Below are positions 28,122 to 35,931 of a stretch of 64,000 bases of DNA, piece by piece. The stretch lies in contig CAWHXR010000010.1 of NCBI GenBank assembly GCA_963833375.1, forward strand, positions 620,001-684,000, read 5' to 3'. Within the stretch, counting starts at the first letter, position 1. Each line of letters opens with the position of its first letter. This DNA comes from DASUPK01 sp963833375 (GTDB lineage Bacteria; Actinomycetota; Thermoleophilia; Solirubrobacterales; 70-9). A model generated the notes under the pieces. The model was given only the letters and a program-made list of their open reading frames with translations. It did no database searches and was not told the DNA's origin. Position numbers and translations under genes: made by a program.

Positions 28122-29204
28122 ATGGCCAAGTCCGACTACTACCAGGTGCTGGGGGTCGACCGAAGCGCCTCCGATGGCGAGATCAAGAAGGCATTCCGCA
28201 AGCTCGCCCGGGAGCTGCACCCGGACGTCAACGCCCACGACCCGGGCGCCGAGGAGAAGTTCAAGGAGGCGGCCGAGGCCTACGAGGTCCTCTCCGACCC
28301 GGAGCGCCGGCAGACCTATGACCGCTTCGGTCACGAGGGCCTCCGCTCCGGCGGCTTCCAGCCCGGAGGCGCGAGCTTCGGCAGCTTCCAGGACGTCTTC
28401 GATGCGCTCTTCGGCGGCAGGGACCCCTTCGGCGGCTTCGCCGAAGGCCGGGCGGGCGGAGCTGACATCGCGGCGGTGGTCGAGATCGGGCTTGAGGACG
28501 TGCTCACCGACCAGACCCGGGAGGTCTCCTTCGAGGCGGTCGGCGTCTGCGATCGCTGCCGGGGCAACGGCGCCGAGCCCGGCACCCCGATCGAGACCTG
28601 CGACCGCTGCGGCGGCACCGGCCAGCTGCGGGAGGTTAGCCGCAGCATCTTCGGCCAGGTGGTTCGGGCGATGCCCTGCGACCGCTGCGGCGGCGACGGT
28701 CGCGTCCCCGAGACCCCCTGCGAGCGCTGCGGAGGCGCGGGGCGGGTCTCCGAGGAGCGCACCTGGGAGGTCGATATCCCAGCGGGTATCGAGGGCGGCC
28801 AGCGGATTCGCATCGCCGGCGCCGGACACGCCGGGGCGCCCGGCGGGCGGCAGGGCGACCTCTACGTCGAGGTCAGCGTCGTCCCGGACGAGCGCTTCGC
28901 CCGGCAGGGCACGGAGCTGATCAGCCGCGCCGAGGTCCCCGTGACCACCGCAATCGTCGGTGGCGAGGTCTTCGTGCCGACCCTCGACGGCGAGCTCAGC
29001 GTCGAGGTCCCGGCGGGAACCCAGCATGGCGAGGTAACGGTGCTGAACGGCCGAGGCCTGCCGCCGCTGCGCGGAGGTCGCCGCGGCGACCAGCACGTGC
29101 TCTTCGAGCTGGTTGTGCCCACCGACCTCGATGACGAGCAGCGCGAGGCGGCGGAGCGCCTCGCGGAGGCGCTCGGGCAGCGACAGCCGTCGAGGCGTCG
29201 ATGA
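28122..29204 (+). CDS. dnaJ: chaperone DnaJ
   Basis: A type I DnaJ of 360 residues, co-chaperone of DnaK. The J domain (DYYQVLGVDRSASDGEIKKAFRKLARELHPDVN) has the HPD motif. A Gly/Phe-rich linker (SGGFQPGGASFGSF) follows, then four zinc-binding CxxCxGxG-type repeats starting at CDRCRGNG, CDRCGGTG, CDRCGGDG and CERCGGAG, and the C-terminal substrate-binding domain. It is co-directional with hrcA and overlaps prmA by 4 bp (ATGA). Confidence 0.97.
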   Translation: MAKSDYYQVLGVDRSASDGEIKKAFRKLARELHPDVNAHDPGAEEKFKEAAEAYEVLSDPERRQTYDRFGHEGLRSGGFQPGGASFGSFQDVFDALFGGRDPFGGFAEGRAGGADIAAVVEIGLEDVLTDQTREVSFEAVGVCDRCRGNGAEPGTPIETCDRCGGTGQLREVSRSIFGQVVRAMPCDRCGGDGRVPETPCERCGGAGRVSEERTWEVDIPAGIEGGQRIRIAGAGHAGAPGGRQGDLYVEVSVVPDERFARQGTELISRAEVPVTTAIVGGEVFVPTLDGELSVEVPAGTQHGEVTVLNGRGLPPLRGGRRGDQHVLFELVVPTDLDDEQREAAERLAEALGQRQPSRRR

Positions 29205-30034
29205 TCCGCCTCGCGGTTCGCTGCGCTCCGGAGTACGCGGAGAACGTGATGGCGAACCTGCTCGAGCTGGCGCCGAACGGACTGGAGGAAGAGCGCGGGC
29301 CCGGCTGGGTCGAGTACGCGATCTACGGGCCTCCGGGGGAGGTCCCCGACGTCGGCGAGCTCCAGGCCGCCGCCGGGGGAAGCCTCGTGGACGTCACCAC
29401 GACGTCCGTGCCCGACGACTGGGCGGATCGGTGGGCCGACTTCCACCGCCCGATCGAGGTCGCCGGCCGGATCGGGGTGCGTCCCTCGTGGTGGGACTCG
29501 AAGGAGGGCATGATCGACGTCGTCGTCGATCCCGGCCGGGCGTTCGGCACAGGGGGGCACCCGACCACCCGCCTCTGCCTCGCCCTGCTGGTGGAGCTGG
29601 AGCGGGCCGGCCAGGCCACGGGTCCGATCGCCGATTGGGGCACGGGCTCCGGCGTGCTCGGGATCTCCGCCGCGAAGCTCGGCTGGTCGCCGATCACCGG
29701 GTGCGACCGCGAGCTCGCTTCGCTCGAGACTGCGCAGGCGAACGCCGAGGCGAATGGCGTCGAGATGTCGATCGAGCGTGTGGACGTACGCGAGGGCCCG
29801 CCGCCCGTCGCGCGGACCGTGGTCGCCAACCTGACCGGCAATCTGCTCAGGGACTGCGCCCAGCACCTCGCCGGCGCGGGAGAGGCGCCGGAGACGCTGG
29901 TCTGCTCCGGGATGCTGGAGGGTGAGGTCGACGAGGTAGCCGAGGCGTTCGCCGCGGCGGGAATGGCGGAGTCGCGGCGAATGGTGGAGGGGGGCTGGGG
30001 CGCCCTGCTGCTGCGCTCCAGAAATCAGGCCTAG
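29201..30034 (+). CDS. prmA: ribosomal protein L11 methyltransferase
   Basis: A 277-residue PrmA: an N-terminal ferredoxin-like domain, then DWADRWADFHRPIEVAGRIGVRPSW, GRAFGTGGHPTTRLCL, the SAM-binding ADWGTGSGVLGISAAKLG, and ANLTGNLLRDC, a variant of the NxxxxPL catalytic loop. It trimethylates L11 residues. The ATGA overlap with dnaJ implies coupled translation. Confidence 0.93.
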   Translation: MIRLAVRCAPEYAENVMANLLELAPNGLEEERGPGWVEYAIYGPPGEVPDVGELQAAAGGSLVDVTTTSVPDDWADRWADFHRPIEVAGRIGVRPSWWDSKEGMIDVVVDPGRAFGTGGHPTTRLCLALLVELERAGQATGPIADWGTGSGVLGISAAKLGWSPITGCDRELASLETAQANAEANGVEMSIERVDVREGPPPVARTVVANLTGNLLRDCAQHLAGAGEAPETLVCSGMLEGEVDEVAEAFAAAGMAESRRMVEGGWGALLLRSRNQA

Positions 30035-30042
30035 CGGCCGGT

Positions 30043-30048
30043 TATATT
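30043..30048 (+). promoter_or_regulatory. leaderless -10 box TATATT for the DUF2269-like gene
   Basis: TATATT ends 6 nt before GTG 30055, inside the 20-bp gap after prmA. The downstream gene is therefore probably its own transcription unit. Confidence 0.65.
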
Positions 30049-30054
30049 CGTCGC

Positions 30055-30543
30055 GTGCTCGGGGTGGTCCACTTCTACGACGTGGCCGTCTTCCTTCACG
30101 TCGCCGCGGTGGTGGTCGGGCTCGGCGTCACCTTCAGTTATCCGATCTTCCTGCGGCGCGCGGCCGGGTCCGAGCCGCGCAGCATGCCGTACCTGCTGAG
30201 GACGATCGACACGATCGGCAGGGCCGTGATCGGGCCGAGCGCGCTGCTGATCCTGATCAGCGGCCTCTACCTGGTCGGTGACGGGCCCTTCGACTTCGGG
30301 GACACGTTCGTCAGCGTCGGGCTCGCGATCATCATCGTCCTGATCCTGGTCGGCCCCCTCTTCTTCGGGCGGAAGGGCCGCGAGCTCGAGCGGATCGTCA
30401 ACCGGGACATCGGCGCGGCCGGAACGGGTCAGGTGGAGCTCAGCCCGGAGTTCGACTCCGTCCTGGGTCAGATCATGAACGTCGGGTACCTGACCGAGCT
30501 GCTGGTCCTGGTCGCGCTCTTCTTCATGATCGTCAAGCCCTAG
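30055..30543 (+). CDS. DUF2269-like four-helix membrane protein
   Basis: A 162-residue integral membrane protein with four predicted TM helices: VAVFLHVAAVVVGLGVTFSYPIFL, VIGPSALLILISGLYLV, FVSVGLAIIIVLILVGPLFF and the C-terminal YLTELLVLVALFFMIV. The first helix with its FLHVAAVVV pattern resembles DUF2269 proteins. Function unknown. GTG start supported by the TATATT box. Confidence 0.8.
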   Translation: MLGVVHFYDVAVFLHVAAVVVGLGVTFSYPIFLRRAAGSEPRSMPYLLRTIDTIGRAVIGPSALLILISGLYLVGDGPFDFGDTFVSVGLAIIIVLILVGPLFFGRKGRELERIVNRDIGAAGTGQVELSPEFDSVLGQIMNVGYLTELLVLVALFFMIVKP

Positions 30544-30575
30544 CGGCAGTTACCCGAGTCATCATCTCGGCTGAC

Positions 30576-31403
30576 ATGGATGCCGCCGACTCCAGGGCCG
30601 GCCTGCCGATCGCGATCTTTGACTCAGGCGTCGGCGGCCTCACCGTGCTGCACGAGTGCCTCGTCTCGCTGCCCGAGGAGGACTACGTCTATCTCGGCGA
30701 CGACGCGCGCTTCCCCTACGGCGCCCGCTCGGAGGAGGAGCTGCGCGAGCATGTGGAGGAGGTGACGCGCTATTTGATCGACCGCGGGGCGAAGCTGCTG
30801 GTGATCGCCTGCAACTCCGCGGCCTCGGCGGGCCAGGAGGCCGCCAGGACAATCGCCGCCGAGGCCGGCATCGAGGTGGTCGCGGTGATCGACCCGGAGG
30901 CCGAGATCGCCGGGGCCCTGACCCAGACCGGCAAGGTCGGTGTCCTCGCGACGCCGGCCACGGTGCGGAGCGGTGCATACCTGCGCGCCCTCGCCCACCA
31001 GCACCGCGCCCTCACCGTCACCGAGGTCGAGGCGCCCGACCTGGCCGCCGTGATCCAGCGCGGCTTCCCGTTCGACGAGAGCGTCGTCGAGATGGTGCGC
31101 TCCTACTGTGAGCCACTGAAGAGGGCGGAGGTCGACACCGTGATCCTCGGCTGTACCCACTACCCGCTGGTCGCGCCGATGCTGCAGCGCGTCCTCGGAC
31201 GCGACGTGCGCCTGGTCACCGCCGGCCACGCGATCGCCGCCTGGGCGCAGCGCGCCCTCGAGGAGTCGGGCCTGGCGACGGAGCGCCGGGAGGAGGGGAC
31301 CTACCGCTTCCTGTGCACCGGCGACGCGGCGGCCTTCCGCGAGCTCGGCACGCGCTTCCTCCAGATGCCGCTGGGCGAGGTCGAGCTGGTCGAGCTGCAA
31401 TGA
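30576..31403 (+). CDS. murI: glutamate racemase
   Basis: Makes D-glutamate for peptidoglycan. The 275-residue protein shows IAIFDSGVGGLTVLHE, YLGDDARFPYGARS, the first catalytic Cys in LLVIACNSASA-like text (here IACNSAASAG), and the second in VILGCTHYPLVAP. It is flanked by unrelated small membrane protein genes. ATG 30576 has no clear Shine-Dalgarno; a CATCAT hexamer 10 nt upstream is only a weak -10 candidate. Confidence 0.95.
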   Translation: MDAADSRAGLPIAIFDSGVGGLTVLHECLVSLPEEDYVYLGDDARFPYGARSEEELREHVEEVTRYLIDRGAKLLVIACNSAASAGQEAARTIAAEAGIEVVAVIDPEAEIAGALTQTGKVGVLATPATVRSGAYLRALAHQHRALTVTEVEAPDLAAVIQRGFPFDESVVEMVRSYCEPLKRAEVDTVILGCTHYPLVAPMLQRVLGRDVRLVTAGHAIAAWAQRALEESGLATERREEGTYRFLCTGDAAAFRELGTRFLQMPLGEVELVELQ

Positions 31404-31442
31404 GCCCAATGCGGAGCCGCCCGCGCGCGCTCCCCGTGCCGG

Positions 31443-31532
31443 TCAGCCTCCGGTGAGCTCTCCGAGCCGGGCCATGACGACCTCCATGACGACCCTCTGT
31501 TCGGCGGGCAAGCTCTCCAGGTGGTCGTCCAT
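31443..31532 (-). CDS. possible tiny antisense ORF (29 aa)
   Basis: On the minus strand, ATG 31532 opens a 29-codon frame reading MDDHLESLPAEQRVVMEVV then MARLGELTGG before a stop at 31443. Third positions are G/C-biased. It overlaps the start region of the DUF1232 gene and no Shine-Dalgarno is clear. Otherwise nothing is seen in the ~125 bp after murI. Low confidence. Confidence 0.2.
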   Translation of the reverse strand: MDDHLESLPAEQRVVMEVVMARLGELTGG

Positions 31533-31995
31533 GGCTGAGATAGCCGGATCCTCTCAGAAGGCGATCGACATCCCGTTCTGGCCCTGGGGGCTCCTGATCG
31601 TCCTCGTCGGGCTCTACGTGGTGGGTGTGGCGGCTCTGATCGCCGCGGGACGCCGAGAGAGCGCCCGGGCGCTTGCGGGCTTCATCCCGGACTGCCTGGT
31701 GCTGGTCTCCCGGCTCGTCCGGGATCCGCGCATCTCCCGGCCGCGTCGGGCTGCGCTCTGGCTGGTGCTCGCGTATCTCGCCCTGCCGATCGACCTCGTC
31801 CCCGACTTCCTGCCCGGCCTCGGTCAGCTCGACGACGCCGTCCTGCTCGGCTTCGCGCTGCGGCTGCTCGTGCACGGTGGCGGCACCGAGACCGTGCGCC
31901 AGGCGTGGCCCGGGCCGCAGGCGTCGCTCACGATCGTGCTGCGGGCGGCGGGCCTGGAGACGAATGGCGCCGCATCGCGAGGAACTACGCTTTAG
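31531..31995 (+). CDS. DUF1232 (YkvA-like) membrane protein
   Basis: A 154-residue protein: a TM helix (WPWGLLIVLVGLYVVGVAALIAAG), then the DUF1232 core ALWLVLAYLALPIDLVPDFLPGLGQLDDAVLLGFALRLLV. The LPxDxxPDxxPxxGxxDD pattern defines this family, whose function is not established. ATG 31531 is preferred over GTG 31453, which would add 26 low-complexity residues. The gene ends just before the TACGCT promoter of the YqeY-like gene. Confidence 0.82.
   Translation: MAEIAGSSQKAIDIPFWPWGLLIVLVGLYVVGVAALIAAGRRESARALAGFIPDCLVLVSRLVRDPRISRPRRAALWLVLAYLALPIDLVPDFLPGLGQLDDAVLLGFALRLLVHGGGTETVRQAWPGPQASLTIVLRAAGLETNGAASRGTTL
31986..31991 (+). promoter_or_regulatory. leaderless -10 box TACGCT for the YqeY gene
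   Basis: TACGCT ends 7 nt before ATG 31999 and overlaps the 3' end of the preceding gene. Confidence 0.6.
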
Positions 31996-31998
31996 GCC

Positions 31999-32430
31999 AT
32001 GAGCATCCTCGAGCAGGTCCAGGAGGACGTGAAGACGGCGATGAAGGCCGGCGAGAAGGAGCGCGTCGGCCAGCTGCGCATGCTGGTCAACGCCCTCCAG
32101 GCCGAGGAGAAGGAGGGCAAGGGCGACGAGGTCGCGGCGCTCCAGCGGGAGCGGAAGCGACGGCTGGACGCCGTGGAGGCCCTCCGGGAGGGCGGCCGTG
32201 CGGAGCAGGCGGACACCGAGGCGGCCGAGGCCAAGCTGATCGAGGGATATCTGCCCGAGCAGCTCTCGGAAAACGAGCTCTCGGAGCTCGTGGCGAGCGC
32301 CGTCGAGGAGTCCGGCGCCAGCGAGCTCAAGGACATGGGGGGCGTGATGAAGGTGCTGATGCCCAAGGTCGGCGGACGAGCCGACGGCAAGCGCGTCAGC
32401 CAGGCGGTGCGCGACAAACTTGGCGCGTAG
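31999..32430 (+). CDS. GatB/YqeY-domain protein
   Basis: A 143-residue YqeY-family protein: ILEQVQEDVKTAMKAGEKERVGQLRMLVNALQAEEKEGK, ERKRRLDAVEALREGGR, KLIEGYLPEQLSENELSELV and GGVMKVLMPKVGGRADGKRVSQAVRDKL. The family is related to the tail domain of GatB and may bind tRNA; its exact role is unknown. It overlaps phoH by 11 bp, so the two are translationally linked. Confidence 0.93.
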   Translation: MSILEQVQEDVKTAMKAGEKERVGQLRMLVNALQAEEKEGKGDEVAALQRERKRRLDAVEALREGGRAEQADTEAAEAKLIEGYLPEQLSENELSELVASAVEESGASELKDMGGVMKVLMPKVGGRADGKRVSQAVRDKLGA

Positions 32431-34465
32431 GCAGCTCACGATCGCCAACGCGGTTGCTGCGGAGCTGGCTGGCTCCGAGGACGCCGTGCTGCGGGCACTC
32501 GAGGGTCATCTCGACGTCGACCTTTACCTGCGCGGCAACGTCCTCACTCTGCACGGCGACGCCACCGAGGTGCGGACTGCGGAGACGGTCGTCGGGGAGC
32601 TGGTCGACCTGATCGAGCAGGGCCACGAGATCGCACCCGGCACGATCGAGGCCGTCACCGGCGCCCTCGACAAGCACGAGAGCCCGGCCGAGATCCTCGA
32701 GGACGTCGTCTGGCAGCACCGCAACACCCGGGTCGCGCCCAAGACCGTCAACCAGAAGCAGTACGTCGACTCGATCCGCCGCCATACGATCACCTTCGGC
32801 ATCGGGCCTGCCGGGACCGGGAAGACCTTCCTCGCCGTGGCGATGGCCGCCGCGGCCCTCTCGCGCGGCGACGTCAGCCGCGTGATCCTCACCCGGCCCG
32901 CGGTCGAGGCGGGCGAGCGGCTCGGCTTCCTGCCCGGCGACATCCAGGCCAAGGTCGACCCCTACCTGCGACCCCTCTTCGACGCGCTCTACGACATGCT
33001 CGATCCCGAGAAGGTCAACTCCTATTTCGAGCGGGGAACGATCGAGGTTGCTCCGCTGGCATTCATGCGGGGCCGCGCGCAGCCGCTCTTCAGTTCCGTG
33101 CTCACTCCCGCCGGCTTCCGACCGATTGGCGAGTTGGAGGTTGGCGATCTCGTCGTCGGATCGAACGGACTGCCAACCCCGGTGCTCGGCGTCTATCCCC
33201 AGGGCCGCAAGGAAGTCTTCCGTCTGCGAGCGCAGGATGGTGCCTCCACGCTTTGTTGCTCGGAGCATCTCTGGCATGTCTTCACGCCGGAGGACCGCCG
33301 TAGAGGCAACCCTGGACGCGTCCTCGAGACCCAGGAGATGATCGGGCGGCTCCGGAGGGCTCACCAGCACCGATACGAGCTTCCCCTGGTGAGCGCCGCG
33401 GTTGAGTTCCCCTTGCGGGATGTACCGATGGATCCGTATGCACTGGGGCTTCTTCTCGGGGACGGATGTCTGACGATCTCGACGACTCCCAGCTTTACGA
33501 CCGCCGATCCGGAGCTGGCGGTCAGCCTTGAGGAAGCGCTCGATGGAATCGAGGTTCGAAGGAAGGACCGAGTGGACTACGTCCTGAACCGGGTCGGTGG
33601 GCACCGCGGCGGCGTCATCGTCGCCAACCCAGTGACGGCGGCTCTCCGTGACCTTGGCCTGGCCGGGACGACCTCGAGCACGAAGTTCGTTCCGGACGTC
33701 TATCTGTACAACGACCCGGCGACTCGGCTGGCCGTGCTGCAGGGGTTGCTCGACTCCGACGGGGGGCCGGTTACGCAACTCGGCCGGACAAGTCGGATTC
33801 AGTACACGACCTGCTCAGAACGTCTGTGTGACGGGGTGCTTTTCCTTGTCCGCTCACTCGGTGGCGTCGCCTACTGGCGACGGCGCCCCGCGGTCGGTCG
33901 CCCTCCGGGTCGGGCGAATGGTCGGCCGGTCCACCATCGCACGGATGCCTTCGTCATCGATATTCGCCTCCCCGACGGGGTCGAGCCCTTCCGCCTCCGG
34001 AGAAAGCGCGATCTCTACCGTCGGCACGGCGGCGGTCGTCCGATGCGCTATATCGATGCGATCGAGCCAGAGGGAGAGGTCGAGACCGTTTGCATCCAGG
34101 TGGCGGCCGAGGACTCCCTCTACGTCACCGACGGTTTTCTGGTGACCCACAACACCCTGAACGACTCGTTCGTCATCCTCGACGAGGCCCAGAACACGAG
34201 CCCCGAGCAGATGAAGATGTTCCTCACCCGGCTCGGCTTCGGCTCGAAGATCGTGGTGACCGGCGACATCACTCAAATCGACCTGGAGCGCGGCTCTCGG
34301 TCGGGCCTGGTCGAGGTCGGCGACATCCTCGACGAGGTCCAGGACATCAGCTTCATCCGCTTCGGCGGCGAGGATGTCGTCCGCCACAAGCTGGTGCAGC
34401 GGATCGTCGCGGCCTATGGCGAGGCCGAGAACCGCAGCCAATCCGCATCCGACGGGGGCGGCTGA
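32420..34465 (+). CDS. phoH: PhoH-family ATPase interrupted by an in-frame intein
   Basis: 681 codons in total; removing the intein (33077-34153) leaves a 322-residue PhoH of normal length. The N-extein has a KH-like N-terminal part and Walker A GPAGTGKTFLA (about residues 129-136) with LTRPAVEAGERLGFLPGDIQAKVDPYLRPLFDALYDM and ends FMRGR. The C-extein resumes TLNDSFVILDEAQNTSPEQMKMFLTRLG, carrying Walker B, then VTGDITQIDL. Start is TTG 32420. In many bacteria phoH precedes ybeY and era, as here; PhoH-like proteins are linked to RNA metabolism. Splicing would be needed for function. Confidence 0.96.
   Translation: MARRQLTIANAVAAELAGSEDAVLRALEGHLDVDLYLRGNVLTLHGDATEVRTAETVVGELVDLIEQGHEIAPGTIEAVTGALDKHESPAEILEDVVWQHRNTRVAPKTVNQKQYVDSIRRHTITFGIGPAGTGKTFLAVAMAAAALSRGDVSRVILTRPAVEAGERLGFLPGDIQAKVDPYLRPLFDALYDMLDPEKVNSYFERGTIEVAPLAFMRGRAQPLFSSVLTPAGFRPIGELEVGDLVVGSNGLPTPVLGVYPQGRKEVFRLRAQDGASTLCCSEHLWHVFTPEDRRRGNPGRVLETQEMIGRLRRAHQHRYELPLVSAAVEFPLRDVPMDPYALGLLLGDGCLTISTTPSFTTADPELAVSLEEALDGIEVRRKDRVDYVLNRVGGHRGGVIVANPVTAALRDLGLAGTTSSTKFVPDVYLYNDPATRLAVLQGLLDSDGGPVTQLGRTSRIQYTTCSERLCDGVLFLVRSLGGVAYWRRRPAVGRPPGRANGRPVHHRTDAFVIDIRLPDGVEPFRLRRKRDLYRRHGGGRPMRYIDAIEPEGEVETVCIQVAAEDSLYVTDGFLVTHNTLNDSFVILDEAQNTSPEQMKMFLTRLGFGSKIVVTGDITQIDLERGSRSGLVEVGDILDEVQDISFIRFGGEDVVRHKLVQRIVAAYGEAENRSQSASDGGG
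33077..34153 (+). mobile_element. class 3-type intein with LAGLIDADG endonuclease in phoH
   Basis: A 359-residue insert between FMRGR and TLNDSF. Position 1 is Ala, so the class 1 Cys/Ser nucleophile is missing. Block B contains His64 and Trp66 (CSEHLW), block F has Cys339 (ETVCIQV) and block G ends V-T357-H358-N359. That is the Trp/Cys/Thr signature of class 3 inteins, with Thr as the +1 extein residue. Homing motifs LGLLLGDG (about 123-130) and LQGLLDSDGG (221-230) are intact. Codon third positions are visibly less G/C-rich than the host gene, suggesting recent arrival. Confidence 0.93.
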
Positions 34466-34868
34466 CATCGACCTGTCGGACGTCCCGGGCGACCTGAGGC
34501 GAGCCGTGGGGGTGGCCCTGCACGCGGCCGGGGTCGACGACGGCCACCTCGGGGTGGAGATCGTCGGGGAGGGGCGAATGCGCACCCTGAACTACGCCGC
34601 CCGCGGGGTGGACGAGGCCACCGACGTGCTCGCCTTCCCGATCGACCCACCTATTGCGGCTGGCTCCTCGACTTCACCTGCGGAGCCCCCTCGAATCATC
34701 GACGCCGGCCCACGGGAGCTTGGCGACGTCTTCATCTGCCCGGAGAAGGCGACGGACGTGACCGAGGCCGCCGTCCACGGCGCCCTGCATCTCTGCGGCT
34801 TCGACCACGAGACCGACAGCGGCGAGATGCTCGAGCTGCAGGCCAAGGTCATGGCGTCGCTGCGGTGA
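34416..34868 (+). CDS. ybeY: endoribonuclease YbeY (16S rRNA maturation)
   Basis: A metal-dependent RNase for 16S rRNA 3'-end processing and quality control. The zinc motif HGALHLCGFDHETDSGEM holds the three His ligands, and TLNYAARGVDEATDVLAFP precedes it. A Ser/Pro-rich loop (IAAGSSTSPAEPPRI) interrupts the usual core. ATG 34416 overlaps phoH by 50 bp; the fold seems to begin nearer ADIDLSDVPGD (about 34464), where no ATG/GTG/TTG exists, so the real start is uncertain. It overlaps era by GTGA. Confidence 0.92.
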   Translation: MARPRTAANPHPTGAADIDLSDVPGDLRRAVGVALHAAGVDDGHLGVEIVGEGRMRTLNYAARGVDEATDVLAFPIDPPIAAGSSTSPAEPPRIIDAGPRELGDVFICPEKATDVTEAAVHGALHLCGFDHETDSGEMLELQAKVMASLR

Positions 34869-35758
34869 GCAAGGCGGGGTTCGTCGGGCTCGCTGGCCGG
34901 CCCAACGTCGGCAAGTCGACCCTGGTCAACGCGATCGTCGGCGCCCACGTGGCGATCGTCTCCGAGCGCCCGCAGACCACCCGTCGCGCGATCCGCGGAG
35001 TGGCGACGGACATCGCCGCCGGCTGGCAACTGGTGCTGACCGACCTGCCCGGCGTCCAGCGGCCCCGCGATGCGCTCACCGAGCGGATGCAGCGCCGGGT
35101 CGAACGCGAGATCGCCGATTCGGACGCGGTGCTGTTCGTCGTCAACGCCGAGCAGGGAGTGGGTCCGGGCGACCGCTTCATATCCAAGGCGCTGCTGAGG
35201 GCGAGCCTCGACACGCCGGTCGTCTGCGCGGTCAACAAGGCGGACCGGATCAACAACGCCGAGATGGCGGCGGTGCTGGCGGCGGCCGCGGAGCTCGAAG
35301 GCGTCGACGAGATCTTCCCGGTCAGCGCCCGCAAGGGGACCGGCCTCGAGCCCCTGATCGCCAAGCTCGTCGAGCTGGTCCCCGAGGGGCCCTTGCTCTT
35401 CCCTCCCGAGCAGCGCTCGGACCTGCCGAGCGAGGTGCAGCTCGCCGAGCTGATCCGCGAGCAGGTCCTGCGCCGCACCCGGGACGAGCTGCCCCACGCC
35501 GTCGAGGTCCAGATCTCCGAGGTCGCCCACCGCGAGGACGGCGTGGTCGAGGTCCACGCCCACGTCTGGGCCGAGGCGGAGTCCCAGAAGGGCATCCTGA
35601 TCGGATCCGGCGGCCGCAAGATCAAGGAGATCGGGACCGCCGCCCGCGCGGAGCTGGAGCGGGAGCTTGGCGGCCGCGTCTTCCTCGACCTTCAGGTCCG
35701 GGTCCGGAAGCGCTGGCGCCGCGACGAGGGCTTGCTCGACCGGCTCGGGATCGAGTAG
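34865..35758 (+). CDS. era: GTPase Era
   Basis: A 297-residue 30S-assembly GTPase. G1 GRPNVGKSTLVNAIVG, G2 region TTRRAIRGV, G3 DLPGVQRPRD, G4 NKADRIN and the C-terminal KH domain (SQKGILIGSGGRKIKEIGTAARAELERELGG) are clear. It binds the 16S rRNA 3' end. GTG 34865 overlaps the ybeY stop. phoH-ybeY-era is a conserved ribosome-maturation cluster. Confidence 0.96.
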   Translation: MSKAGFVGLAGRPNVGKSTLVNAIVGAHVAIVSERPQTTRRAIRGVATDIAAGWQLVLTDLPGVQRPRDALTERMQRRVEREIADSDAVLFVVNAEQGVGPGDRFISKALLRASLDTPVVCAVNKADRINNAEMAAVLAAAAELEGVDEIFPVSARKGTGLEPLIAKLVELVPEGPLLFPPEQRSDLPSEVQLAELIREQVLRRTRDELPHAVEVQISEVAHREDGVVEVHAHVWAEAESQKGILIGSGGRKIKEIGTAARAELERELGGRVFLDLQVRVRKRWRRDEGLLDRLGIE

Positions 35759-35770
35759 CGCTGCCAGGGT

Positions 35771-35796
35771 GGGGTCACGGCCCAGGTGCCGTCCCC
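35771..35796 (+). terminator. hairpin after era
   Basis: GGGG-TC-ACGGC pairs with GCCGT-CCCC around a CCAGGT loop, a 9-bp stem with a 2-nt bulge, starting 12 nt after the era stop. No T-run follows. A second hairpin (GCGGGG/CCCCGC, 35842-35858) lies further on. The rest of the 173-bp gap shows only the hisIE promoter. Confidence 0.4.
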
Positions 35797-35919
35797 AAAG
35801 CCCGCGTTCGACGCGGAGGAGTGCTCGATCCCCGCGCCGTGGCGGGGTTCGCCCCCGCGCTCCCCGGAAGACGCCGATTCCCTGGGCTGACGCCATCGGG
35901 CGCAGGAGCAGGGGCTTCG

Positions 35920-35925
35920 TACAAT
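35920..35925 (+). promoter_or_regulatory. leaderless -10 box TACAAT for hisIE-trp operon
   Basis: TACAAT ends 6 nt before ATG 35932 and probably serves the hisIE-trpE-trpG-trpD unit. No trp leader peptide or attenuator is visible. Confidence 0.65.
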
Positions 35926-35931
35926 CGCCCG

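Noticed and set aside
35842..35858. A GCGGGGTTCGCCCCCGC hairpin resembling a tRNA T-arm
   Set aside because: No acceptor stem, D-arm or anticodon arm can be built around it, so it is not a tRNA gene.
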